Source of the DNA: Chrysochromulina parva
Taxonomy: Eukaryota; Haptophyta; Prymnesiales; Chrysochromulinaceae
Direction: 5' to 3'
Length of the DNA stretch: 14,324 bases
NCBI GenBank assembly: GCA_002887195.1
Contig: PJAB01001463.1
Span: forward strand, 1 to 14,324
The notes beneath the pieces are model-generated. The model made no database searches, was not told the origin of the DNA, and worked only from the letters and a program-made list of their open reading frames with translations. Shown piece by piece: positions 1 to 7,600 of this stretch. Numbering within the stretch: the first letter of the stretch is position 1; every line of letters begins with the position of its first letter. The translations under genes and the position numbers were made by a program.

Positions 1-117
1 ATCGACTGGTACGCCAAGGTGAGCCCCGACTGGTGGGAGATCGGCACCGACTCAGCGCTCGCGCCGCACCCGGAGCTCAAGTCGAAGGTGAGCGACGCGC
101 TCCAGACAAAGCTCTAA
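1..117 (+). CDS. 3' end of an unrecognised protein-coding gene (38 residues plus stop)
   Basis: Frame 1 is open from the first base to a TAA at 115-117. The 38 residues begin IDWYAKVSPDWWEIG and end in a lysine/leucine tail (DALQTKL). Codons are strongly biased to G/C in the third position (AAG, GAG, CTC, GTG, GCG), as in the secure genes of this window, which is the main reason to accept it. I see no motif that identifies a family. The three tryptophans within the first 12 residues look like a folded domain rather than random translation. The start and most of the protein lie left of the window. It could also be a terminal exon. Confidence 0.6.
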   Translation: MDWYAKVSPDWWEIGTDSALAPHPELKSKVSDALQTKL

Positions 118-722
118 CTTATTTCCTAGGGAGCGTCGCGCAGAAACCGCGACGTCAGCCATGCAATCCGCAGTCGTGTCGGCTCCATACTGATCATCTG
201 TGAGACAACCCGCACGACCGCGTATGGTGCCGGGCACCGCACCGCTGCGTGGATCGGATTGCCTGCTCTGAGAACTGCAGGGTACGCGGTACGCGCGCGA
301 GTACCCGATGCGGCAGATAGAGCGCCGAGACCGGCATCTGTACGAGATCGAAGGTGCATGCTGTGTTCGGTCGAGTGTTCGGTTGGGCGCGTGGACAGGA
401 AAAATATAATACAGTAATCCGCACACCGGCCGGACGCGGACCTCAGACGTCCGCGGCGCGCCGGGCGGTTCCGGGCGGGGGCGCGGGGCGTCGCGGGGAC
501 CGGCGGAGGGCGAGAAGGACTCCACACCCACAGGCCGGCACAGGGTACAAGTCGCGGGCAGCTGCGCGGTTGACCTGCAGATCGACAGCTGCAAAATAAC
601 TCAGGGGCGGGGTAGGGGGGACCTCGGCCCCGGGGTTGTGCCGGTGCACTAACGAAACGAGCGGCATAGAGACGTACTCGCATTGATGGCAGCCCCGGTC
701 GAACACCACACCTGAACGCACA
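118..722. other. Gene-free stretch, nothing recognised
   Basis: Several open frames cross this stretch on the minus strand, but their products are dominated by Arg, Ser, Pro, Ala and Cys, as expected from out-of-frame GC-rich DNA. An AT-rich island at about 400-413 (aaatataatac) stands out against the GC-rich background and could be a TATA-like or 3'-end signal. It has no clear gene partner. The left end should contain the 3' UTR of the gene ending at 117. Confidence 0.5.
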
Positions 723-1211
723 TCATGCCAAACGAAGGGGTGAGCAACGTGATGCTTCGGATGGAGACAGGTCAAATGGCACAAAACGCACCGGAGTCGT
801 TGTTCCCGCGTAAGGGGCGTCGCCTGTGAGGTCTGCGGTCTGCTGACTGCCAAAAGTGCGCTCAAACTCGCTACCGATGCTGGCCGGTCCGCTGGAACGC
901 CACGTACCCATCGGCACCGCCCTCCGCGGTGACATTTGCCAAGACTCGCGCGGCGTCTGTACTCGTGGCGGCTCATTGTACACCGACGGCATCTTCTCCC
1001 GCGGTGTCAGCGGACGACCACGCTGGCCCCAATCGTGCACCACGGTCTGAGACTTGCCGATGCATCGAAGTTCCATCGGGCCGATCAGCATGTAGTGGCG
1101 CTCAAGGATGACGGGCCCTCGTGCTGTCATCGGCCTCGATGACCTCGCAGAACCCGGCCGCGATGGCCAATTGGCCGCGGCTGGCTCACGGAGCGCACGA
1201 AGAGCTAGCAT
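723..1211 (-). CDS. Possible hypothetical protein or exon (weak candidate)
   Basis: A minus-strand frame runs from an ATG at 1211 to a TGA at 723-725 (162 residues). I do not recognise it. It stands out from neighbouring spurious frames because its middle part (about 1115-800) has a balanced composition with Trp, Tyr, Met, His, Ile and Val, for example PVILERHYMLIGPMELR. Glu, Gln and Lys codons there mostly end in G, as in the real genes nearby. The first 25 or so residues are Ala/Arg/Pro-rich and less convincing, so the true start could be a later Met (near 1134) or an upstream exon. No domain, signal peptide or membrane segment is visible. It may equally be a chance open frame or a decayed gene. 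Confidence 0.25.
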   Translation of the reverse strand: MLALRALREPAAANWPSRPGSARSSRPMTARGPVILERHYMLIGPMELRCIGKSQTVVHDWGQRGRPLTPREKMPSVYNEPPRVQTPRESWQMSPRRAVPMGTWRSSGPASIGSEFERTFGSQQTADLTGDAPYAGTTTPVRFVPFDLSPSEASRCSPLRLA

Positions 1212-1811
1212 CGGGAAAACCCTGTGAAGCAAAACTTTCGCTGATCGACCTGCCTTCGTTTCGACCTTCGTTGTACCCTAGTTCCTGATTAGTTCCTGAT
1301 TGCTTATCGTCCGGGTCGTTACATTTCGGGCGACCGTGATCCGCCTTCCTCGCGCGCTCTGTGTTACCGTACGTCACATCATTGACATCAACCAGTCGGT
1401 GTGTGTTCTGTGCGAACGTCAGTGCGAACGTGGCGTGGCTGCCGTAGGGCCGCACGATGACGATCAAAAAACCGACCCGGTAGGTTGATCCCGATTGTGA
1501 ACACTTCCCTATTATTGGTCCAAATACTGACGACCTTCAGCAGATCGTGTACCAAGACCGACGCGGCATGACCCTCCCGCATGACAACTTTGACTGCGCC
1601 TTCTGCGCCTTCTTCGTGGCGCGTGGTTCCGGTCACGCAACCTACGCGCCCGGGTCCTTTGGGACGTGTGTTGCAGCCGGAAGTTGCTTCCAACTGCACG
1701 CCGCGCGCGCCCCTTGTGCGACGAAAGGACGTCCACCGTAAGATGCCTCTTCGTTGCCTTCTCGCCCGCTCATCCTCATGCAGACAGGCTCCCAAATACA
1801 CGCTTCGCTAA
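1212..1811. other. Gene-free stretch between the weak candidate and the Tim17-family gene
   Basis: No secure gene. One minus-strand frame (1388-1801) has a short protein-like patch at about 1620-1475 containing VHDLLKVVSIWTNN. Its flanks are Arg/Gly-rich and codon use is unbiased, so I do not call it. The stretch should contain the 3' UTR of the minus-strand gene ending at 1812. A short tandem duplication lies at 1280-1301. Confidence 0.4.
1280..1301. repeat. 11-bp perfect tandem duplication
   Basis: The unit agttcctgatt occurs twice head to tail without mismatch. It lies in noncoding DNA and resembles a replication-slippage duplication. It is not associated with a recognisable element. Confidence 0.85.
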
Positions 1812-2291
1812 TCAGTTGCACGGAGTCAGTGCCCGCCACCGGACGACCACTGGCTCAGGGCGCCTGCGACGGCACACATGAGCAACGGGGGAGGGTGAGC
1901 GAAAAAGCGTGCGGGCGCGCGGACATTTAATGAGGTTCTCACCGAAAGCTTGCACGGTGCCGAAGAGGGCACAGCCAAATGCCGCCCTCGTCGGGTCGCC
2001 CTGCCGAGCGCCAACGACGGCGCCCGCTGCACACCCGGCAGCGACCGAGTTGAGCGCCGAGTGGCCGCGCGACTGGTCGAGGAAGGTATCAGTCGCCGCG
2101 AAGATGCCCGCCATGGCCGCGAACATAGCGGCGTGGCCACCCGTCGTTTTGCCCACGTAGGCGAGGGACATCTCGCCGACGGCGGGCTTGCTGTAAGCCG
2201 CGGATGCGAGGCCGATCAGACTGCCGGCAACCACGCCGCCCGCGGTGTAGTTGAGCGTCCGCTCCGCTACGCCAACTTCAGAGGCCGGCAT
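1812..2291 (-). CDS. Tim17/Tim22/Tim23-family protein, NDUFA11 (complex I B14.7)-like
   Basis: A 159-residue frame starts at ATG 2291 and stops at 1812-1814. Residues about 12-110 carry the glycine/alanine-rich, four-short-helix pattern of the Tim17 family: TAGGVVAGSLIGLASAAY, a central GGHAAMFAAMAGIFAATDTFL helix pair, then the diagnostic SVAAGCAAGAVVGAR followed by a last small-residue helix. The AAGCAAGAVVGAR segment matches the GGCAGG...GAR part of animal NDUFA11 and the equivalent part of plant B14.7, accessory subunits in the membrane arm of mitochondrial complex I. A presequence-free carrier-type import route is expected for this family. The last 45 or so residues (from ENLIKCPRAR) are Arg/Pro-rich and do not fit the family. 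A good donor-like GGTGAGAA sits exactly where the domain ends (about 1935-1942), so the true C-terminus may be spliced. A Tim17-family translocase or OEP16-like member is the alternative. Confidence 0.72.
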   Translation of the reverse strand: MPASEVGVAERTLNYTAGGVVAGSLIGLASAAYSKPAVGEMSLAYVGKTTGGHAAMFAAMAGIFAATDTFLDQSRGHSALNSVAAGCAAGAVVGARQGDPTRAAFGCALFGTVQAFGENLIKCPRARTLFRSPSPVAHVCRRRRPEPVVVRWRALTPCN

Positions 2292-2323
2292 TCTTGCGGA
2301 GTCGAGGTGTTTGCGAGTGACTT

Positions 2324-2335
2324 ACCGGTACCGGT
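2324..2335. promoter_or_regulatory. Palindromic accggtaccggt element upstream of the Tim17-family gene
   Basis: A 12-bp perfect palindrome lies 33-44 bp upstream of the ATG at 2291. Related copies lie upstream of two other genes in this window (4635-4648 and 10933-10944). The position near the start codon suggests a core promoter or transcription-start element. The same bases also create a donor-like GGTAAGT on the minus strand, but the only nearby acceptor would give a 33-nt intron, which I consider unlikely. Confidence 0.45.
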
Positions 2336-2991
2336 GATTTTCTAAAGGCCAAACGCGTGGAAAGATGGAGTCGAGGATCAGGATCAAAACATGAGAGGAC
2401 GCGAGACACGACGTCACATGACATCTTGTATCACATCTCCTTGGCCTGTTATTGATTTCGAATGCGATTTCGGCATGCGCGACCGTTTTGTCCCCCTGTC
2501 CTCTGTCCCGGGTCGCACCGCAAGACGCAACAACGAACACATCCGCCCTTTGCTGAGATTACTCCAGAGCTGCGCCAGAGCCTTGCCCTCCCCCCTCTGC
2601 CCCCCATCCGCTCTCATCAGCAGCCCTACGACCATCTAGGGTCGACATGCGACAATTGAAGAGATCCATCCCCAACACGAACCCCTCATTCCCATGGGCG
2701 CACATGGACGTGCCGCAAACAACACACAGCAGCAATAACAGAACCCAGCCACAGTGTCGCAGCTGAAGTGAGTGAGCGAGAGACTTGACCTGTACGCAAG
2801 AGATCAGAGATCATGAGTTCATTGCGCCTGACCGTTGGCCGCCACAACCAGCAAAGAGGACCTCAAAGAAAGAATAGAAAACACCATTTGGACCAGATAC
2901 TCACATTCATCAGTCCCGGTGGGCTTGTTGGTGCGAGCTGGCCGAAAGTCCCAGGTCGTGTTGCGCCCAAACCAAGCGTGTCTCAACGCAT
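2336..2991. other. Intergenic: 3' flank of the CXXC-like gene and distal 5' flank of the Tim17-family gene
   Basis: No gene recognised. Small open frames on both strands have no protein-like composition. The part from about 2645 to 2880 is less GC-rich and rich in CA/AAC, as expected for UTR or spacer. A donor-like ATGTGAGTAT is present on the minus strand at about 2903-2912 in a different frame from the upstream gene, so an alternative 3' exon of that gene is possible but unsupported. Confidence 0.45.
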
Positions 2992-3741
2992 TCAATTGGG
3001 CTGCGGTGCGCCAGCGCAGATCGCCTGGAAGCATTCGAGAAACTCGGATCGGCTCAGCTGCCGGCGCCGCACCTGGACGTCACGCACCAGCTCGAGGACT
3101 TGCTCATAAGTATGCTGTGGAAGTTGCCCTTGCAGACGTTGCAGCATGGTGTCAAGAGTCCTGTTCGACATCGCGTTCGACTCGCCGTTGTCACGAGATG
3201 CACTTTCCTGCGCAGCATCAGGCTTCGACCGTTTTCGTCGCTGGCTAGGAGCTGCCGAGACGCCCCCCGGAGTAGGCGCCCCGTGCTGAGCCGCATGCTG
3301 ATCGAGCATCCAGCTTTCAGTCTCCATACCGGGCACAGTCGGAGAGTGCATGCTGTATTGGTCAGGCGAGAGCGCGAGGCCCGTGGCTTGAGGTGAGGGG
3401 CGCTTTTTGATGCGTCGCCCAAGTGGCTGTGACGGTAGCACCGGGGCGTGATACATGGGCATGGCCACAGATTGCATTGGTGGAGCAGGAGGCGGCGGCG
3501 GCATGTGAATGTGCACGACTGGAGCGGGCGAATAGTAGGTCGGAAGCGAAGGATCTGACGCGACCCACGCTGTTGGCACTTGCATCGGCACCGGATCGTA
3601 TAGCTGCTGCTGGTGCTGCAGCGGGAGGTATTGATCGTATTGCTGATGCTCGTATTGCTGATGCTCGTATTGCTGATGCTCGTATTGCTGCTGGTGCTGC
3701 TGGTGCTGTACGGAACTTGGCCAAGCGTTCGCGGAGATGAG

Positions 3742-3778
<37 letters not shown>

Positions 3779-4479
3779 CAGATGTACTGCAACCTCTTTT
3801 CTCGCGCGACCTTTGTCGCTCCTGGGTTACGGCGCTTTTCTCCGCAGCGGACAGCCTCCGGATTGCGGCGGTTCTCGAAGTACCGCTGGCGCGAGTTGGC
3901 AAGCTCACTGCGATCGAGAGGTATGCGGCCCTCGCAGTAATACATGAGCACGTACGCTGGAGGCAGGGTGCGTGCTCGACGCTTGCGACGATAGGCCCAA
4001 ACGACAGGCAAGGAGCCCTTGGTAGCGACGGCCTCAAGAACGAGCGTGGGCAGCGGCATCTCTTCAAACGATCTGATCTGGTCGTATTCTGATTGCTTGA
4101 CAATGTGCAAGGTCGTCCAGACGCGCACCCCTGCCGGCATGCGCGTGGCATGGTTGGCCTCGTTTTGCTTGAGCTCGCACTTCTGCCGCTTCGTGCCAGG
4201 TCCCCCGTACTTAGGCTTGTCCAGGCAAAATATGCACACGCCACAGTCCTCCATCTCGAGACCAGGTGCAATTCGAGATCCAGACGTGGTGACACTGAGA
4301 GTGAGCCGCACTCGCACTCCTTCGTTATCGCTGGCCAGCGTCAGAGTGGTAGTCGGCGCCTTCGGCGGTATATACGAGGGGACGTTCATCGCCACAACAG
4401 TCACCGGGGCACTGCTTGCGCAGCAGCAAGATTCGGTCACGTGAGCGACAACGTCTGTTGCCATGTCTTGACCGCTCAT
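2992..4479 (-). CDS. PolyQ nuclear protein with a reduced CXXC-type zinc finger
   Basis: This is a 495-residue protein if the first ATG (4479, G at -3) is used; the open frame extends further only through a GTG at 4518. Residues 79-101 read CGVCIFCLDKPKYGGPGTKR followed by QKC. This is the C-x2-C-x2-C plus K(F/Y)GG core of CXXC zinc fingers, which bind unmethylated CpG DNA. Only one cysteine triplet (C79, C82, C85) and one later Cys (C101) are present, so it can hold about one zinc instead of the usual two. A basic region follows, then Q10 (236-245), a tandem (EHQQY)n segment (about 264-281), proline-rich sequence, and basic clusters GRRIKKRP (about 354) and RRKRSK (about 413) that look like nuclear localisation signals. 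The last 55 or so residues (LDTMLQRLQGQLP onward, ending QLSRSEFLECFQAIC) resemble an RST/TAF4-type helical interaction domain, at low confidence. A chromatin or transcription role is inferred. It is head to head with the gene at 4684. Confidence 0.8.
3636..3690 (-). repeat. 15-bp in-frame tandem repeat encoding EHQQY units
   Basis: The plus-strand unit cgtattgctgatgct is repeated about 3.7 times without mismatch. It encodes repeated Glu-His-Gln-Gln-Tyr on the minus strand inside the polyQ protein. Copy number is likely polymorphic because the copies are identical at the DNA level. Confidence 0.9.
3745..3774 (-). repeat. (CTG)10, i.e. (CAG)10 on the coding strand: polyglutamine tract
   Basis: Ten uninterrupted CAG codons encode Gln 236-245 of the minus-strand CXXC-like protein, flanked by Glu on both sides. 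Lack of any synonymous CAA interruption suggests ongoing expansion or contraction. On the plus strand it produces leucine- and cysteine-rich open frames that are artefacts. Confidence 0.95.
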
Positions 4480-4683
4480 CGCGCGGCTCGTGTGTACGCG
4501 CGCGGCACGCGCGCCCACAATTTACGCGTCGCGCCAATGCTCGCGCCGCGTCCAAGTGCTCGCTTCGGATCCGTCAAAGTCGGATGCGACGGGTAGGGGG
4601 TCGTAGATTCGGGGGATGCGTCTTTGAATTGGATACCGGGTACCGGTAGCGTTCCCTTAATTAACGGTGTTTTCACGGTGCTG
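4480..4683. promoter_or_regulatory. Divergent promoter region between the CXXC-like gene and the TLC-b5 gene
   Basis: Only 204 bp separate the two ATGs. The left part is very GC-rich with repeated gcgcgc. The right part holds the accgggtaccggta element at 4635-4648, followed by ttaattaa at about 4656-4663, an AT island about 20 bp before the ATG at 4684. The likely layout is one shared promoter with short 5' UTRs. Its exact start sites cannot be read from the sequence. Confidence 0.5.
4635..4648. promoter_or_regulatory. accgggtaccggta element (second copy of the shared motif)
   Basis: This is a near-palindromic relative of GGTACCGGTACC. It lies 36-49 bp upstream of ATG 4684, almost the same distance as the copy upstream of the Tim17-family gene (33-44 bp). 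It argues that the frame upstream of 4684, which is open back to a TTG at 4624, is 5' UTR and not protein. Confidence 0.45.
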
Positions 4684-7600
4684 ATGATTGCCGCGGGATC
4701 TATGGATCAATTCATGTCCGATTCGTGGGAACGTGACGTGCTGGCGTTGACGGCCGTTTGGACCGTCCTGCACTTTCTTGCGCCCGCGCTGCTCAACATC
4801 GCCCTTGCGCAGACCGGTTCGCCCGGTCTCGCCAAGCGCATCTCCGAGCGGGTCACGAGCCTGCCCGCTGAGCGGCATCGCACGCTGCGGCGCTACGTTC
4901 GAGCTCAGCTCTACTACCTGATGGCGGGTCCGCTTGGCATTGTGCTGCTGTCGCGCGTCCGCTCCTTTCCCGACTTGTTACACATGCAGACCGAGCTGCA
5001 CGGTCACGCGTTCACCCTCGCTGCTGCGCATTGGCTGGTGAGCCTCGTTGAGGATGCTTCAACGCCCAGCTCCTTCACCGTGCGTCTATCGAAGAAGAGC
5101 AGGGAAAAAGGGGAAAAGGGGATCAACTTCTATTTTCTCTACCTGCTCCACCATGCCATCGCAATCGCTGCCTTCAGCGTGTGCCTTGCGACGCGAGCGC
5201 TACCCGCACTAGGTGCATGCGGCATGCTCTTTGAGCTTCCAGTCGCGTTCGTCAACATCCGCGACCTCTTGCGCGACTTTGATCTGGAGCTGCGCTGGTT
5301 CCGGCCGCTCGGTGGCTGGGAGCTCGTCGACTTTTGCTGGACGGGCACTGCAGTCTCCGTCATCATCGGCCGCTTCATCCCAGTTGGCCTCTACTGGTAC
5401 GGCATCTGGCGTTGGAACGATCCAGGGGGCGTTGGCTCATTGTCCGTGCCCAACCGCGTCGCCTATGTGCTGCTCGGCTTCTTCTTCACGACGCTGAGCG
5501 TGTGCTGGGCAGCACTCATGCAGCACGTGGCCAAGCTCGACCAGGAGGATCTGTCGGCCGAGTCGCGAGCGCGGGAGCGCGCGCTCACCGGCGATGTTGA
5601 CGACGACATCTCCGTCACGTCCGTCGACGGCGCTGGCGGCGTAAGCGATGGCGAGATCGAGGCTCCGCTCGTCAAGGGCAAGTGCCCCTTCACGGGCATG
5701 ATGGCGAGTGACGCGAAGAAAGTCGAGCTCAACGTCCTCGATGCCGGCAAGGGCGGCCACCGGAAAGGCGGCATGGGGAAAGGCGCCGACACGGCGCCGC
5801 TCCAGGCCTCCGACCAATCTGACAATTCGAAAGAGGCGAGGGCGGCACGGCTCCTCGAGGAGCACAAAGCGGCGTTCGATGAAGTCAGCATCGGTGCTCG
5901 GCGCAAGCTGGACACGATGACGGTGGAGGAGTACCAACTCGCGGACAAGAAGCTGTTCAAACCCGGTGTGGAGAACAAGCTGCTGATTGTAGTCGACGGC
6001 ATCGTGTACGACGTGACCGCTTTTGCGGCGAAGCACCCGGGAGGACGCTATCCGTTTGAAAACCACTCGGGCAATCTGGACTCGTCCGACTCTTTCCACC
6101 GGATCGGGCACTCGGAGACAGCCCGGATCCTCATGCGCGAGTTTGCGGTTGCCACACTGCCGGCGGGGATGGGCGTGACGAAGCAGGAGACCATGGAGGA
6201 GCGAAAGACGCGCATCGAGGCGGCTCTGCGCCAGGAGCGGATCATGAAGACGGGCCGGCCGTACATGGCGATGGCGAGCGCGGGCTGGGACGAGCTGGTC
6301 CCCGGGACATCCGAGTACTTAACTTTCCAATACTTCCTCTGGGTCCCGATCGCGATCCTCAGCCTCAATCCGGTGGCGACCTTCCTATTCCACTCGCCTG
6401 AGAGGAAAGGCGAGCTCGCTGCCCCGGTGGTGATCCCGGCGACCACATGGGATGGCAGTGCTCCCGTGTGGTTCGATGAGGTACTGAGCACGTTCGCACC
6501 GCTGTTCAGCGGGCTTAACTTCGAGCTCTGGACGATGGTCATCTGGATGGTGGCGCTTGTCGCATTGACCGTTGAGCGCGACATGCTCTACACCAATTCC
6601 GCAGCCGGCGAGCGCCCCCCGCTCCGCGGCGCGCTCTGCACGATGTTCTTCTCGCCCACGTGCCACGCGCACGCGCTCGTCGCGCTAGCGGCGCACTTTG
6701 TCTTGTGGGCGCTCATCTCGCAGACCCAGCGTGCTGCCACCCTGCTCCTCGCAACCGAACTCCTCGCACCCCTTGGCGTGGTGGTAGTGCGCTCGGCTCT
6801 CGTCACGACGCGTGGCATCTGCGCGGCGGCGCTCGCTCTCATGAGCCTCGCGTGCCTCCTGCCGTACGCCGCGGCTCACGAGCGGCCTGCCACGAGCACC
6901 GAGGGCGGACTGCTTGCCGGCGGTGACACCCACCCGGGCGCGCCCTGGGGCATGCGCGAGGCGCTCGTGGGTACACCGCAGGGGCGCGACGCCGTGCTCG
7001 CCGTGTGCGCTACGGTCCTCTCGATGATGCAGCACGCCCTCGCGAGCCGGTATGTGCGTGTGATGCCCAATGCGAAGCCGTTGCACGTGATCCTCGCTGC
7101 AGTCTACATGACGCTCGCCACGGCGCTCCTGGCGCCCGTCCGCCCTGCATTTGGTGCCCTCATATGGAGTCTGCTTCCAGGCAGTGTGCCCCAATTCTTT
7201 TGGATGGCCGCGTTCGTGAATGTGCTCACAATCCGCTTTGGCGTCTTTGAACCCTTGCACGACGGCGTCTTCCCGTGGACGGCCTCCGTCGAGCTCCAAA
7301 CCATCGTCGTCGCGCCCGTCGCCTTCATCACCGCCGTCGCGCGGGGCGAGCTGAGCATGGGCCAATGGATGCTCACCGCGCTGCTCGTGCTGGCGCATTG
7401 GAGCCGGTTGGACATAGAGACGCGCGAGAAGCTGCGCAACGGCCTGCGCGCGGACGAGGCGCGCTTCGCATGGCACGGCGTCGCCCTCGATGCCGAGAGC
7501 CAGTTTCGATTCATTCTCTCCGCGCTCATCTTCACCCTCGCTCGCATGTTCGTTGGCATCGCCAATTGGATCATACCGCGCCCCGCCTACTTCTACGCAC

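Noticed and set aside
1388..1801. Minus-strand frame with a short protein-like patch (VHDLLKVVSIWTNN)
   Set aside because: Only about 45 residues look protein-like, flanks are Arg/Gly-rich, and codon use lacks the GC3 bias of the secure genes.
2293..2325. A 33-nt intron upstream of the Tim17-family ATG (GTAAGT to CAAG)
   Set aside because: The donor looks good only because it overlaps the ggtaccggta motif. A 33-nt intron would be exceptionally short and no upstream coding exon is visible.
2819..3034. Alternative C-terminal exon of the CXXC-like gene in another frame (WFGRNTTWDFRPARTNK, ending at a GTGAGT)
   Set aside because: There is no acceptor linking the frames and the annotated frame reaches a stop normally. 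It was kept only as a remark in the intergenic entry.
3613..4092. Plus-strand frame with leucine/methionine/valine repeats resembling membrane segments
   Set aside because: The hydrophobic repeats are the other-strand reading of the CAG and EHQQY coding repeats of the minus-strand protein.
3054..4295. Second minus-strand frame of 413 codons overlapping the CXXC-like gene
   Set aside because: It is Ser/Arg/Cys-rich, has poly-Ser where the other frame has polyQ, and lacks any domain. The frame with the CXXC core is the real one.
4624..4683. Upstream extension of the TLC-b5 protein to a TTG codon
   Set aside because: TTG is not a usual eukaryotic start, and the extension contains the recurrent promoter-like motif. 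The first ATG at 4684 is preferred.
5437..6111. Minus-strand frame of 224 codons opposite the linker and b5 domain
   Set aside because: It is antisense to a well-supported cytochrome b5 domain and its composition follows from codon bias, with no recognisable motif.
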